64,000 bases of DNA from Lingula anatina (Eukaryota > Brachiopoda > Lingulata > Lingulida > Lingulidae), in assembly GCF_001039355.2 (NCBI RefSeq), contig NW_019775530.1:157121-221120 (forward strand). The letters run 5' to 3'. A model generated the notes under the pieces. It did not search any database. It was not told where the DNA came from and worked only from the letters and a program-made list of their open reading frames with translations. Shown here piece after piece: positions 50,414 to 63,161 of the stretch (position 1 is the stretch's first letter; each line of letters begins with the position of its first letter). Made by a program: the position numbers and the translations under genes.

Positions 50414-53400
50414 ATGATATTTCCTGATATATACAGAGGCTGGGTGGTACTTGGGATTTCGATTCTATCATTTATGTCTTCAGCGGGAATTGAAGCATCC
50501 TCGGGGACGATGATCTTATGTTTTCGACAGGATAAATATTTTCCGGACTCGTCCCTTGCGCAGCTTGGTGAGAACCTTTCAGTATATGTAATTTCAGGGG
50601 AGAGGAGGGTTGCTACTTACGATAAATAATTATATAAAAAATATGATGCATTCCAATTATTGTCATATTATTGAAAATTCTAACCCACAGGGTGGTACAT
50701 AAAAAAAGACCTATTTTTATTTTCCATCTCAATTTTGATATACATTTAATTAAGATATTCAAACTTTCTTTCAACAAATCATTTCAGGATGACCATTTTA
50801 TCTTTGCAAATTCTGCAAAAATTGGAAACATCTAAGCCAGTCAAATTTCAATAATTGAAAATATGCTCTATCCACGCTCTTCGCTGCTGAATAACGGCAT
50901 TGAAACAGACAATGACTCTTGCGATTATGTCAGCCGGACTGTACCTTACTTTTCTTTGAATGTTGGTCTTGAAAGTGTGTAGAGTTGTAAGCAAAGATTC
51001 TTTCCTTAAGGCACCCCCAAAAGAAGAACTCTGGGGGATTGACATCTGGCGAGTATTGTGGCCAAGGAAAGTCTGTGCGGCATGAAATGATGATGATTAA
51101 ATTATGACTAGCTTAAAGGTTTCCAAATTCTGTAGAATTGCAAGGATAAATTTGTCATCCTTATGAAATAATTTGGTGAAAGAAAGTTGGAAATATATTA
51201 ATTACACCAAAATTGAGATGGGGAGTAAAATAGGTCATTTTTATGGACCATCCTGTAAAAACTTAAAGACACTCTGTTGACCCTGTTTTTCCTGAGTTAT
51301 GCCTGCCACCCATACGACAATATAATTCCCAAAGTGTACGCTGTAGTGAATTATTAATGCAAATGCATATATTCTTCTTCCTAAATTCTAAAGGGGGTAA
51401 CCTTTTTATCTCGTTTTGTATAAAATATATATTCGAGTTTTTTTTTTTTTTTTTGCATTTCTGTTTTTCAGGGATTCCTTATACAGTGTACTGTGTGTTT
51501 AAGATCTCATTGAGTAACTTTGTATTCATGGCTTTGTTTCGGGCTGGAAAACTTAGCCTTCGCCAGTTTATAGCTATTGCGGGAACCTTAACAGTGTTGG
51601 GATTGGTTCTGGCATCTTTTGCTAATGGTCCCCATTCTGTGGCCATAGCCTTTGGCATTTTATATGGAACTGGAGATGGGTTGTGTTGTATAAGTACGTA
51701 TTCCTTTATAGCACTTTGGTTCCCTTGGACACATAGATTCCATGTGTTTTCAGCCAGTGCGTTGAATGTTATGGAACCGCTGGGTAAGTACCCACAACAG
51801 TGAAATATTGCCCAATTAAGTAATATAATCATTAACATGGTAATGGATAATATCACATGCACATCACATCAATACATAATCAGGCCTACCCAGCTACCAG
51901 ACTCAGTACCGAATTATCCCGAAATTACCGGTAGATCGGACCACACTACCCGTTTTCAAGGTGTGCGTCAGTACGCATTTCACAGTATCATACCAAGAAC
52001 AAATTTTGAGATGAGAGGCACTACTTTCCAACCCCGCTGAGAATCATCACTATCATATCGCGTACTAGGCAAGAGCGGTGTCGCGTCTGATACTTCGAAG
52101 CGCGTCCTGATACACACCTTGAAAACGGGTAGTGTGGTCCGATCTTCTGGTGAATACAGGATCATTCGATGCTGAGTCTGGTAGTTGGGTAGGCCTGATA
52201 ATATCCAAGCAGATTATAAAACTTGTAAAATCTCTCTAAATCTCTATGCGGCCCCTCTCTTTTTATCCGAATCTTGCCATGATATAGATAACTATAACCG
52301 TTTTCTTTAGGAGGGTCCATCTTTAATATCATTAACGCGAAGATGTGTGAAAGCACGTTGCTGGGTTGGCGATGGGCGTTTAGAGTTTATGCAGCTACCT
52401 TTGCATGTCTTGGTCTTCTTCAAGTTCTGGTATTTGGGAATCCTCCAATGATGTCATCAGATGAACGGGGCAAAGGCACCAATAAAGAGTGGGTTGATGT
52501 TTGATGTACAGAGACACGACCACTTAAAACACTTGATACACTAGATTTTTTTAAACGGAAGTTTTTTTTATTACACATGAATAATTACAATTATGCACAA
52601 AAACAGGAAGCAATTTTCTTAGGTGCAATATGCTCTTCCGTACTAGAAAAAAAAAACAAAAACAAAAACAAAAAAAAAAAAAAAAAAAACAATGCCATGT
52701 GTACAATTCACTATTCTGCCGTGACCGAATAAAATGACAAAATATTTTAAATAATTCACTGACTGAATTTACTGTTTATGTCGCTCAATACTGAATAGAA
52801 ACCTGCGAAAGATGAATCCCGCTTTGATATGATAGAAACAAGATAAATGAAGTCTTCATCCATGGAGACCATTCACTACGACCAGCAATTATAGCAATTA
52901 TATTGAAGAGAAGTCTGTTTCAAAATTCAAAACTATCTATTTCAAATGATCCTTTTTTTTTCAGATCAGGTTTGTTACAGAAACCACCCTGGTCTACGTG
53001 TTCTAAAGTGGGCATTCATGGCTTATGGGCCATGGCAGCCTGCTGTAAAGGATTCGGTTATATTTTGCCTTCTGTAATACTGGTAAGTATATCGGGTGGC
53101 TAAAAGACCTTAATAATTTCAAAGTTTAGTAGCTTCAACAGTTCACAAGCTTGGTCCTTATGTTTTGACTACTTTTTGTTTCTTTAGCCCTTTTGTGTAA
53201 TTGGTCTAAAAGTTAACAGTATCACTGTGCTGCTAAACGCTAAACACGCCTCAGCGATAGCCATATCAAATCACCGTATAGATATTAAAGAAGAAAATAA
53301 GTTATAATACCGATGCATCTATGGAGATCTACCATTAAGATGCAATATCTAATCCAATATACATTATTATAGAAGTTCTTCATAGGTGCATCAGTATAAT

Positions 53401-54707
53401 AATTTCTTTAATTTACTGCGGGCTAAAATGTCAGCTTTATTATTCGAAAGACCAGCATTTAATTGTCGCTCATTTTCTGCAGCCAAAGCATACGACTGAC
53501 CTAGGCTATACAAAAGACGAAGCAGGGTATGTAATGGCCATTTTCGGGATCATGGGTATGGTTGGTGAGGCGTTATCCTCTTTTGTCGGGGATTTCCTCA
53601 AAGGGAACTTGATGGCGGTGAACTTGGTAGCAGCTACGGTACTCATTATTAATAATATTGCTGCAGCATATTCTACATCTTTAACGGCCATATTTGTATA
53701 TGGTGCCGGTAAGTGTTTTTATTTTTCTTTTCTTTGTCTTATATTTCACTGTTCACTTTTATTATCAGGCGTCTCTACAGGGTAGCTGTAATTGTCTGTG
53801 CAAGTACTTTTAGCGTTGATTGATTGCATCGATGTCAATTGTACTCCCAGAAATAAAACAATGGCGTATTACTCGTAATCAGGTTTTTGCTGTAATTTTA
53901 AATGTTCAAACCCAGCAATAAATTCTAACATTGCTCTTAGAATTCCTTTTTGAATATAAATCATGAACAAATTAAATTTGAGCGTGCTTTAAGGTAAAAT
54001 ATCTTTTATGATTGAAACAATTTTCAAAATGTTTTTTAGTATCAGGTTTTAGCGTTGGCTTTATGGTGTACTTTTCCGTCAACTATGAGATCATGGACGG
54101 AGAGAATGTCGCTACATTATTCATGACAATGCGGCTTAGTAAAGGTATCGGAGCTGCTGTTGGACCATATTTGGCAGGTAGAATTTGTTTTTTTAGAATG
54201 GCAACATGGCCAACCTAACCTTCTTTCAAAAACAAATATATTTGCCCCAAGTTATGTAAAAATTAAATCATTGTTGACAGATATAATATATTTTGCTGTT
54301 TTTGTTTAAAGACCTCAGTGGACGCACGACATTTGTTTTTCTTTTTCTCTTTGAAAAACATTAACTTCGACCCATATTTTTGTCTTTATCAGCTGTGGTT
54401 GAAGTATAGTCTTATTGGAAGTTAAAACGCTCCTGGGGTGTTAATTGAGTGTTTAAACACTACAATTCAAGTATCAAGTAAATTGTAAAGTTTCTTTGGT
54501 ATAGCTCGCTTAAATATTATTACCGTTATTTCTCCAGGTTACGTCTGTGATGTTTCGGGTAGCTACTTCACGGTGTTCCTGGCAATTGCTTCATGTTTCG
54601 GCGTGTTTGCCCTAGGAACAGGTGTTCTTATATCTATAAATAAATGGAGAAACCTTCGTGGTCTAGAACTGATGAAGAGCGGTCGTGCGATATGTTACAG
54701 TAGTTAA
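50414..54707 (+). CDS. SLC16/monocarboxylate-transporter-like MFS protein, copy A
   Basis: Exons: 50414-50567, 51472-51783, 52311-52488, 52965-53082, 53483-53708, 54040-54177 and 54538-54707. The CDS is 1296 nt (431 aa) with consistent phases. The N-terminus PDIYRGWVVLGISIL matches the conserved first-helix entry of MCT-type porters. Helices 2-6 (exons 2-3) include LTVLGLVLASFANGP and AIAFGILYGTGDGLC. A short central loop follows, then helices 7-12 (exons 4-7) with CCKGFGYILPSVIL, AGYVMAIFGIMGMV and the C-terminal AGYVCDVSGSYFTVF, like the GKLVDLTGSY region of MCTs. Substrate not predictable. The exon 3 donor GTGGGT is weak but is the only one keeping the frame shared with copy B. Introns 1 and 2 each carry a transposon absent from copy B. 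Confidence 0.82.
50683..51254 (-). mobile_element. Degenerate mariner/Tc1-like element in intron 1 of copy A
   Basis: Terminal inverted repeats of about 45 bp: left ACAGGGTGGTACATAAAAAA... and right, in reverse complement, ACAGGATGGTCCATAAAAAT... The minus strand encodes the end of a mariner-type transposase, WPQYSPDVNPPEFFFWG followed by CLKERIFAYN, around the second catalytic Asp, then hits stops. At ~570 bp it is internally deleted. Copy B lacks it (TA-containing empty site near 56740), which supports insertion at TA. Confidence 0.8.
51880..52198. mobile_element. Harbinger-like MITE with ~95-bp TIRs in intron 2 of copy A
   Basis: The left arm begins TCAGGCCTACCCAGCTACCA and includes ATCGGACCACACTACCCGTT. 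The right arm is its near-perfect reverse complement, ending TGGTAGTTGGGTAGGCCTGA. The flanks are TAA (51877-51879) and TAA (52199-52201), a 3-bp target duplication of the PIF/Harbinger type. Length 319 bp, no coding capacity. Intron 2 of copy B has the uninterrupted site. Confidence 0.85.
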
Positions 54708-54793
54708 ACTATATGTAATAGAATAACCTAAACTAAGCAAACTAAAATATACTTAATCCTTTTAACAAAGTAAAACTAAACTCTTAAATAACA

Positions 54794-54799
54794 AATAAA
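54794..54799 (+). terminator. Candidate poly(A) signal, MCT copy A
   Basis: AATAAA about 90 nt after the copy A stop. Confidence 0.45.
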
Positions 54800-56450
54800 A
54801 CTTAACTCTTAAATAACAAATTCAATTGTAAATATATATGCCATACACGTGAGAGAGCGAATCAAAATAATGTAAATGAACTAACAGAAAAAATTACATG
54901 GACTAAGATTTAAAAGAAATAATTAAAGAACATTGTGATGAAATGACATGAACTAAAGAAACTAAAATATACTTAGCTTTACAACTTAATTAAACAAAAC
55001 TCTTAAATAACACAAATGAGAAAAGGCAAACCAATCAAGGCAGTATATGGGATTGTCATGGCATGATGTGATATATTGTTAAAACTTGTTGATAAAGCCT
55101 AACAATACTACTTGTGCATTTTGAGCGTTTTCTCAAATTTAGGTTTAAAGTTACAAGTTATTACAGTGCATTTTTCATTGTGGTAGTTGCGCTAGTCAAT
55201 AGCTGGCACATTTAGAATCCAGTTGCTTGCATTCTTGCCTATAAAATCCCAAAGTCGGCAAGATGTTTATAATTGAGATTATGTGTAACTTTTAAGTAAA
55301 GATGCTACTTAAGAATTATAGAGTTGAAGGACTATTCTTTAAGACTTGTATAAAGAATATCCGCAAAATCTATGAGATATTTATGTAAAGAACACAGACG
55401 TTCATGATATGAGATCATTTTATAATTCATTTTTACATCATTTGTTTTTCTTTACAGTTGTCAGCATTGCTGTGGAGTACAGTTTGTTTTGTTCATAATA
55501 AATCATTGTAAACAACACAGAGCTGTTGTTGATAAGTTTGCATGCAGTCCAATGCATATTAATTATATCCAATATACATACAAATACGGTATGAACATGA
55601 ATCAGTAACATTGGAATACAGACATAGACACTCATGCGGGTTGCATGATGTTTGCCCACAAAAGAACGCTTATTATGCAATGCGATATGTATTTCTTGGT
55701 AAGGCAGATACCTCTATGTTAATGTCTTTGTGATACCGCCCACATGACCCCGCACACAGCCAGTCTACACTGACGGTCTGATACACATACGATATTGAAA
55801 AAAGAAAACCGCAAGATTGAATGTACTGAATATATGCGGTGAACCGTTTACGTTTGAGGATGTGAACATTTAGTCATACTATTGCGGATTTATGGGGCTA
55901 ATGTTTCAACACGTAAGGACGGAAAACTTTTTTTTTTATTTTTAACCTGAAAAGTTAAATGGATTAATAGAGCGCAAAAAATGTTGAAAAGAGTTCACCG
56001 AGTCTTGAATTACGGTTTGAAACCTTTGACACTCACTAAAGGATACTACATGGATCAGGTCAACTGTGCCACTCGTCGCGGCATAGATGAACTGATGTTC
56101 ACTCCAGTGGTGTATTATTTCCATGGATTCATCTATAAAATGCTGAGCACCCACTCTTGGAAATTCACGATTATCAAACTAGAGGAAAGAAGCACGACAA
56201 CGACAGCTCCGGGTATTTACAGACATTATGTTGTACCGGATTGAAATTCTTCTATTCATGACTCAAATGGAAATTTAGAGTTCGCGAGGAACAGCAATCT
56301 GATTGGTACAAATAGTGTTCATTTGGGGATCAATTATTCCTGAATTCATCCAAAAGTAAACGGCAGCACACGGACTAGCTCTAAAGCAAAGAACTGTCAC
56401 ATTCTTACAAAGGACGTATCAAGTGATATGTAGCCTGATTAGTTATAACG
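54800..56450. other. Inter-unit spacer and 5' flank of MCT copy B
   Basis: From about 55600 the sequence repeats at about 63665-63907 (3' of the orphan exon), and 55730-56450 resembles the copy A promoter. An 87-codon ORF at 55981-56244 is not preserved in the copy A equivalent (frameshifts and stops near 50030), so I regard it as 5' UTR or flank. Confidence 0.5.
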
Positions 56451-59400
56451 ATGGTATCTCCTGATATATACAGAGGCTGGGTGGTACTTGGGATTTCAAT
56501 TCTATCATTTACGTCCTCAGCGGGCATTGAGGCATCCTGGGGGACGATGATCTTATGTTTTCGACAGGATAAATATTTTCCGGACTCGTCCCTTGCGCAG
56601 CTTGGTGAGAAAATTTCTGAATTTGTATATATATTTTTTTTTTTTTGGGGGGGGGGGGGAGGTCGATAGATATGATATTAAAAACAATGATAAAATATGA
56701 CACATTTCTATCATTGTCATATTAAAGAAATATCTAATTTAAAAACTTTAGCCCAAGGATGCTCTGCTTTTGACGTTGACGCTGCATTTGCTTAGTTTTG
56801 CCTGCGACACATGTTAAGATCTACATCTCCAAGTGTACGTCATAGTAAATAATTTATGCAAATGCATATTTCTATTCAAATATTCTTGACAGTGTGTGGA
56901 AAGTTAACAAATATAATACAATAACTTAGTAAGGAAAGATAATTCATATAGGTGGGTGGCAAATCCCCAAAAAGTGCTTTATTTAAGGAGTTAAATGTCT
57001 TCGTTTTAAACAGACCTGAATTATATATCAATTTAAAACTCAAGGTCTGCTGGTCTAGGTAAGCCTTGATGTCGAAATGGAATTGCCTACGTAACCATGG
57101 AAACGGACATAATCGAAGATGGCCGCCTGTTTTTTTTTTTTTTTTTTTGTCATTTTTTTTTAAGAATACAAATCATTGATAAAAACCTTAAACATTGTGT
57201 ATCACGTGACCTTTTCGTATTTTCTGGTGAGGCAGGTTATGGGCTAAAAAATGTTAGACACTGACACGCAGCCATTTAAAGAGTAGCCTTTATCAATTAA
57301 GATTGGTCTCGTTCTTTATTAAGTATCAGATATATTCGAGTTGCATTCACTTCTGTTTTTCAGGGGTACCTTTTACAGTGTACTGTGTATTTAAGATGTC
57401 ACTGAGTAACCTAGTATTCATGGCTTTGTCTGGGGCTGGAAAACTTAGCCTTCGCCAGTTTATAGCTGTCGGGGTATCTTTAACAGTGCTGGGACTGGTT
57501 CTGGCATCTTTTGCTAATGGTCCCCATTCTGTGGCTATAGCCTTTGGCATTATATATGGAACTGGAGATGGGTTGTGTTGTATAAGTATGTATTCACTTA
57601 TAGCACTTTGGTTCCCTTGGACACATAGATTCCATGTGTTTTCAACCAGTGCGTTGAATGTAATGGAACATCTGGGTAAGTAGTCACAGCAGTGAAGCAT
57701 CGTCTTATACATTTATTTACATTGAAATAATATTACCATATTATGATATCTAAGCATATAATGAAACCTGTAAAATCTAACCTCTCTCTAAATCTCTTTT
57801 CTCACCCTCTCTCTCTTTCTTTCTTTCTTTCTCTTGAATTTTACTATGATAGAGATAACTTTAATAATTACTTTCAGGAGGGTCAATCTTTAATAACGTT
57901 AACGCGAAGATGTGTGAAACCACATTACTGGGATGGCGAGGGGTGTTTAGAGTTTATGCAGCTACCTTAACATGTTTTGGTCTTCTCCTACTTCTGGTAT
58001 TCGGGAATCCTCCAATGACGTCATCAGACGTACGGGACAAGGGTGCCATTAAGGAGTGCGTTGAAGTTTGAAATGCAGGGGTGTGGCCACATAAAACGTG
58101 ATACATAAGAATTTTTCAGCAGATTTTTTAAAAACACATTTATAATTACGATTTTTCACTCAAACAGGAGGCAATTTGCCTAGGAGCAATATGCTCTTCC
58201 TCCCTAGAAATAAACACAATACCAAGTCTACAATACATTAGTCTGCCGTAACCGAATAAAATAAAATATTTAAAATAATTTAATACTCTCTGGTTTTGCA
58301 GTCTATTTCACTCAATATTAAATAGAAACCTGAGAAATAGGAATAGCGCTTTGATGTGATAAAAATAAGATAAATAAAGGCTTCAGCCATGGAGATTATT
58401 CGTAAGGACTGGCTAGGGTGCCGGTGACCCTCAGGTGTACATTTGCAGCAATTAAAGCAATTAAACGTATATTGAAAATAAGTCAGTTTCGAAATAAAAA
58501 AAAATAATTGTTTCACATTATCCGGTTTTCAGATCAGGTTTGTTACAGAAACCAGCCTGGTCTACGTGTTCTAAAGTGGGCATTTATGGCATATGGGCCA
58601 TAGCAGTGTGCTGTAAAGGATTCGGTTATGGCTTGCCTTTTGTAACACTGGTAAGTATCGGGTGGCTTAAAAACGTTACCAATTTTAAAGTTTAGTAACT
58701 TCAACAGTTCACAAGCTTGGTCTTAATATTTTGACTTCTTATCTGTTCTTTAACTCATTGTTTAATTGGACTAGGATAATTGTATCGCTGTGCTGTTAAA
58801 CGCAACACAGCGATGGCCAGATAAAAACTGCACGAAGCGATTTATTTTTATTTTAACACGGGCTAAAATATGTCAAAGTTATTAATAAAAACCAGCATTT
58901 ACTTAGAATTAGTTTTCTTTCAGCCCAAACATACTATTGACCTTGGCTATAAGGAAGACGAAGCAGGGTATGTGATGGCCATTTTTGGGATCATGGGCAT
59001 GGTTAGTGAGGCGTTATCCTCTTGTGTTGGGGACTATCTCAAGGGAAACTTGCTGGTGGTGAACCTGGTAGCAGCTACGGTACTCATTATCAATAATATT
59101 GCTGCAGCATATTCTACATCTTTGACGGCCATATTTGTATATGGTGCCGGTAAGTGTTTTTATTTTACTTTTCTTTTTCTTTTATTTCACTGTTAACTTT
59201 AATCATCTGGCCTCTTTAGAAGTTAGTTGTAATTGTTTTTGATAGTAATTTTTAGTGTTGATTGATTAAATATATGTCAGTTGTACTCTAAGAAATAAAA
59301 CAATGTTGTGACACTCGTAATCAGGTTTTGCTGTGAAAAATCCAAGCATTGCTCTTAGAATTCCTTTTTGAATATAAATAATGACCAACAGCGTGCTTTA

Positions 59401-60123
59401 AAGTAAACATATCTTTTGGTTTAAAACAAATTTCAAAATGTCTTTTAGTATCCGGTTTTAGCTTTGGCTGTTTGGTATACTTTTCCGTCAACTATGAGAT
59501 CATGGACGGAGAGAATGTCGCTACATTATTCATGACAATGCGCATCAGTGAAGGTATCGGGGCTGCTGTAGGACCATATTTTGCAGGTAGGATTAGGTAT
59601 TCAAAATGACAACATGATCCACGTACGCTAGATGCAAATGTTAATTGCTTTAAAAATAAATTAAATCTCTTTGATCTAAGTTATATGTATAAGTATAATG
59701 ATTGACAAATCTTGAATGTTTCGTTGCTTCAATGGACATGCGGCATTTGTTTTTCCTTTTCTTGTTGAACGATAGTAACCTTCAATGTTTTCCTCTTCCG
59801 ATCTATTTTTTTCCAAATCAGTTATGATTTAAGTATAGTCTTATTAGAAGTTAAAACGCCGCTGGGCTGTTGGATGTCTCAGTACTACAATTTAAGTATA
59901 AATTAAATTTTAAAGTTTCTTTAGTATAGCTCGCTTAAATATTAATATTATTTCTTCAGGTCACGTTCGTGATGTTTCTGGTAGCTACTTCACAGTGTTT
60001 TTGACAACTGCTTCATGTTTCGGCGTGTTTGCTCTAGGATCAGGTATTCTTATATTTATAAATAAGTGGAGAAACCTTCGTGGTCTAGAACTGATGAATA
60101 ACGGTAGTGTGATGTTACAGTAG
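56451..60123 (+). CDS. SLC16/monocarboxylate-transporter-like MFS protein, copy B
   Basis: Exons: 56451-56604, 57364-57675, 57878-58055, 58533-58650, 58924-59149, 59449-59586 and 59960-60123. Exon sizes equal those of copy A except the last, which is 6 nt shorter; 429 aa. It begins MVSPDIYRGWVVLGISIL and keeps every block listed for copy A, with many substitutions (residue 30 is Trp rather than Ser; ALSGAGKLS for ALFRAGKLS). No internal stops or frameshifts, so both copies look functional. A 2-nt deletion near the C-terminus, relative to A and the orphan exon, changes the tail to NNGSVMLQ with an earlier stop. A 2-kb transposon begins 14 bp after that stop. The exon 3 donor GTGCGT is weak. 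Confidence 0.82.
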
Positions 60124-60136
60124 TTAGAGCATATAC

Positions 60137-62172
60137 GGCTGTTTCACAATCAGGGGTACAAAATAGGGGTCACATTGAGAGAAAAATTAACTCTGATGCA
60201 TTTGTTTAATTTTGTAACAGATCAAAAGAATAACATCTTTACTATGACATACAACATTTTAAGAACACAATATTAATTATTTTTTTGTGTTACGTTCAAA
60301 TTAACAGAAGGCCTCTTAGGCTATGATTGGGTGGTACGGACACTACACATTCAAGTAACTGATGCTTTTGTAACTGAAATATCATATTGTTTACCAGTTA
60401 TGTTTGCCAACATTCTAAAAATATCAATGTAAATATATAACAACAGTACTTTAACCAAAAGGATACAAGTACATGTATTAATCAAAATGTTTTTTGGAGA
60501 AACACCACAGCACGTTTTTCAGTGGATGCTGGTGCTTGGTTGTGTGTCATTCAGTTTTACTTTCATTCACCAGACTAATTTAAACGTTTTCTTTCTGTTG
60601 CTTGGTCTTATTTATTTATTTATTTTTGTTTCAGTCTTGATTCTTGTTTTTCGAGTCTTTTCATCTCTCGTTAATTTGCACCTCTTGCTCTGCTGTTTTC
60701 TGTTGTTGGGTTTCTGCTTCTCCTTTACTCTCTATCAGTATGCCCTAATTTCTTCTCTCATCTTTAGTCTTTCTTGCTGGGCCAGCCTTGGATGATTCTT
60801 CATTTTTTTTTTTTGCTTCTCTGCTATGTTACGTGCATTCAACATCTTCCTTACGTGCTTCAGCATGACTATTAGCTCTTAGACGGTTTTTTTTTCCTAA
60901 TTATTTTTGCTGACAGTAAAAATGTTCTTTTCCTATTTGGCTTTTGTTCATTGTCATCCATGTTTGACACTTCATCCACTGAGCGTATTATAAATATACC
61001 TCTGTTAATTATGCATGTATTGTAGTGTCCATACCCCCTCAAAATATATCATATACATTAATCCATAGAATATTAATCCATATACAATTTATTATTTTGC
61101 AATTAGCTATATTAGGCAATATATTGGAAGCAATATTGTTCATTTAGAATGCAAAGAGCATCTTTACTAATATTATATTTTTGCAAAATGTCTTGCCTGA
61201 CTCCTATTAATTAGTATCACTTTATCGAATATACATTTATATACAATGTTTTTTCTAAACATCATAGGACATGAATGTATTTTATACAATTTAGAACAAC
61301 ATTTTGTACCATATTTTGAAGTTTTATCATCATTAATAAGTAGCCAGTTATCCAATGGTTAATGTATAACTTGGGGGTACGGACACTACAGTAGGGGTAC
61401 GGACACTACATTTGACACCAAATTCTTGCATATCTTTTCATAATAAGGGGTAATGTGCTATTTTCTCCCTGAAAAATAAATGTCAGTGTGGACATACATA
61501 AAATAATAAAATCAGACAGAATATGCTGTGATTCCTAAATAAAACAGATGGGGAGGGGGGGGTTCACTCGGACACTACAAAAATTAGGAGACACCAAGGG
61601 GCTCATGATTATAAATACCATGGCATTATTAATAATGGTTACATATGCACAACTCCTTTATTATGTTTAAGTCATAACATGGTAAATTCATCATTATTAT
61701 CACGTAGGTGATTTCAAAGTAATATGTGGCCTTATCAGACATGTTTTTCATTGCATTAACAAAAATAAGTAAAATGTGTACAAAAGTCTGTTTCAGCAAA
61801 ATGGTTAAATAATTTTTTCTCAGAACATTTCTTTGGAAGAACCTGCTAGAAGAGAAGACATATTGTTGTGGGAATTACATACCTATATCATATTCACCAT
61901 AAATCATTGACATAAAAAGCTAGTGCATCATATTTATGACCTTAATTGCAAATGACCCATCGTAACAGCTAAAAATAGGTACTTTTTGAAGACGTAATTG
62001 GCTTTTTTTTTGTAAATTGTAGTCCGATTATTATAATTCTTTTTTTATTTTGCTCCTATGAACAGTGTCTTTGATATCAGTCTATCAGCAATCTCTAATC
62101 ATGAATTGCTAATTTATCAGACACTTGCAACATTAACCACATTTAATTGTTCACCCTGATTGTGAAACAGCC
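60137..62172. mobile_element. ~2.04 kb TIR DNA element just 3' of MCT copy B
   Basis: GGCTGTTTCACAATCAGGGG at 60137 and CCCTGATTGTGAAACAGCC ending at 62172 are inverted copies (19 bp perfect). The DNA beyond each end matches the uninterrupted sequence after the orphan exon (63140-63200: GTTACAGTAGTTAA... then TTAATAGCATTGA), so this is an insertion with an empty paralogous site. Inside, GGTACGGACACTACA-type repeats recur near 60332, 61021 (inverted), 61374, 61395 and 61567. No intact transposase; one 102-codon plus ORF (60487-60795) mirrors a Lys/Arg/Glu-rich decayed minus-strand frame. Superfamily not identified. Confidence 0.85.
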
Positions 62173-62874
62173 TTATAGCATTGAAGATGTGGATAATACT
62201 TTTGGCGATTCAAGTTCGACCAGCCAAATACGAGTGGACAACAGAGTGGTGACGTTGCAGTTCTTGTGTATTGATCCGTGCTGGGCAACTTGTGAGTAAG
62301 TCAGAGAAATTTCTGTGATATCTAGTAAAAACGAATCTGTTATTCGTCGGGTAAAGGTTACCCATAGAACGATCAAGATTCAGGACAGGAGACGCGGTTA
62401 TCCACTAAATACCCATAATTGGCTCATGTGAGCACCACTCAAAGATTTTCATAGGCTTATATAGGCCTACATGTATATGGTTAGACCATCAGCAAACGTT
62501 AAGAAATTGTTATTGTTCAGAGAAACGTTGCCTATTTTCAAATTGGGGTCTACTGGTAGGTTAGTCTACAGTTGCAGTTGTGTGGATTTTAGAACCTTCA
62601 GACTGTGCCCCCCCCCCCCCCCCCCATGCCGTACATACCGGGAATAACAACCATTTTCTCGGATATCGATTCTGTAACGAGCATTATCAAAATGATTAAA
62701 AAGGAATTTTAAAGTAATCTTGATAGTTGTTTAGTGTTTATGATAAACAAGTGAATTGTTCAAATTGCATATGCAACTTGCTGGCAAGGTCAGCTATTAC
62801 AGGAGTGAATAAGTCCAGCTGTGAGAAGCGTGGAGTGATATAGTGATGTGCGCACCGTTGGAATTTGACCCGTT
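62173..62874. other. 3' flank of copy B displaced by the TIR element, plus spacer
   Basis: 62173-62300 aligns with 63168-63260 after the orphan exon. The remainder has an 18-nt poly-C run (62608-62625) and no gene. Confidence 0.5.
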
Positions 62875-62991
62875 GAAATTTGGCTTCTTGGGTGTTAATT
62901 GGGTGTTTTAACACTACATTTCAAGTATGAAGTAAATTGCAACTTTTATTTGGTATAGTTCGCTAAAATAATTATATCGTTATTTCTTCAG

Positions 62992-63161
62992 GTTATATTC
63001 GTGATGTTTCGGGTAGCTACGCCACAGTGTTCCTGGCAATTGCTTCATGTTTCGTCGTGTTTGCCCTAGGAACAGGTGTTCTTATATTTATAAATAAGTG
63101 GAGAAACCTTCGTGGTCTAGAACTTATGAAGAACGGTCGTACGATATGTTACAGTAGTTAA
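62992..63161 (+). pseudogene. Orphan terminal exon (exon 7) of a third MCT-like unit; possible alternative last exon of copy B
   Basis: A 170-nt exon with intact acceptor (TTTCTTCAG), phase-1 start and stop TAA at 63159-63161. It encodes GYIRDVSGSYATVFLAIASC and continues to the RNLRGLELMKNG-type tail. It is nearly identical to exon 7 of copy A and also similar to that of copy B. The intron upstream (about 62875-62991) is homologous too. No exons 1-6 of a third copy precede it. Because exon 6 of copy B also ends in phase 1, it could be spliced as an alternative 3' exon, skipping 59960-60123 and the transposon. Otherwise it is a relic of array contraction. Confidence 0.75.

Noticed and set aside
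51837-52165. ORFs on both strands in copy A intron 2
   Set aside because: They lie almost wholly inside the MITE's inverted arms and mirror each other.
52965-53082. Alternative frame of MCT exon 4 (DQVCYRNHPGLRVLK...)
   Set aside because: It hits a TAG in copy B and a TAA in copy A; the frame giving SGLLQKP...FGYILPSVIL is open in both copies and matches transporter helix 7.
55981-56244. 87-codon ORF upstream of MCT copy B
   Set aside because: The homologous flank of copy A (about 49976-50200) has stops and indels in this frame, so it is not conserved as protein.
60487-60795. 102-codon hydrophobic ORF resembling a membrane protein
   Set aside because: It is inside the TIR element. Its hydrophobicity comes from T-rich antisense of a Lys/Arg-rich decayed frame.
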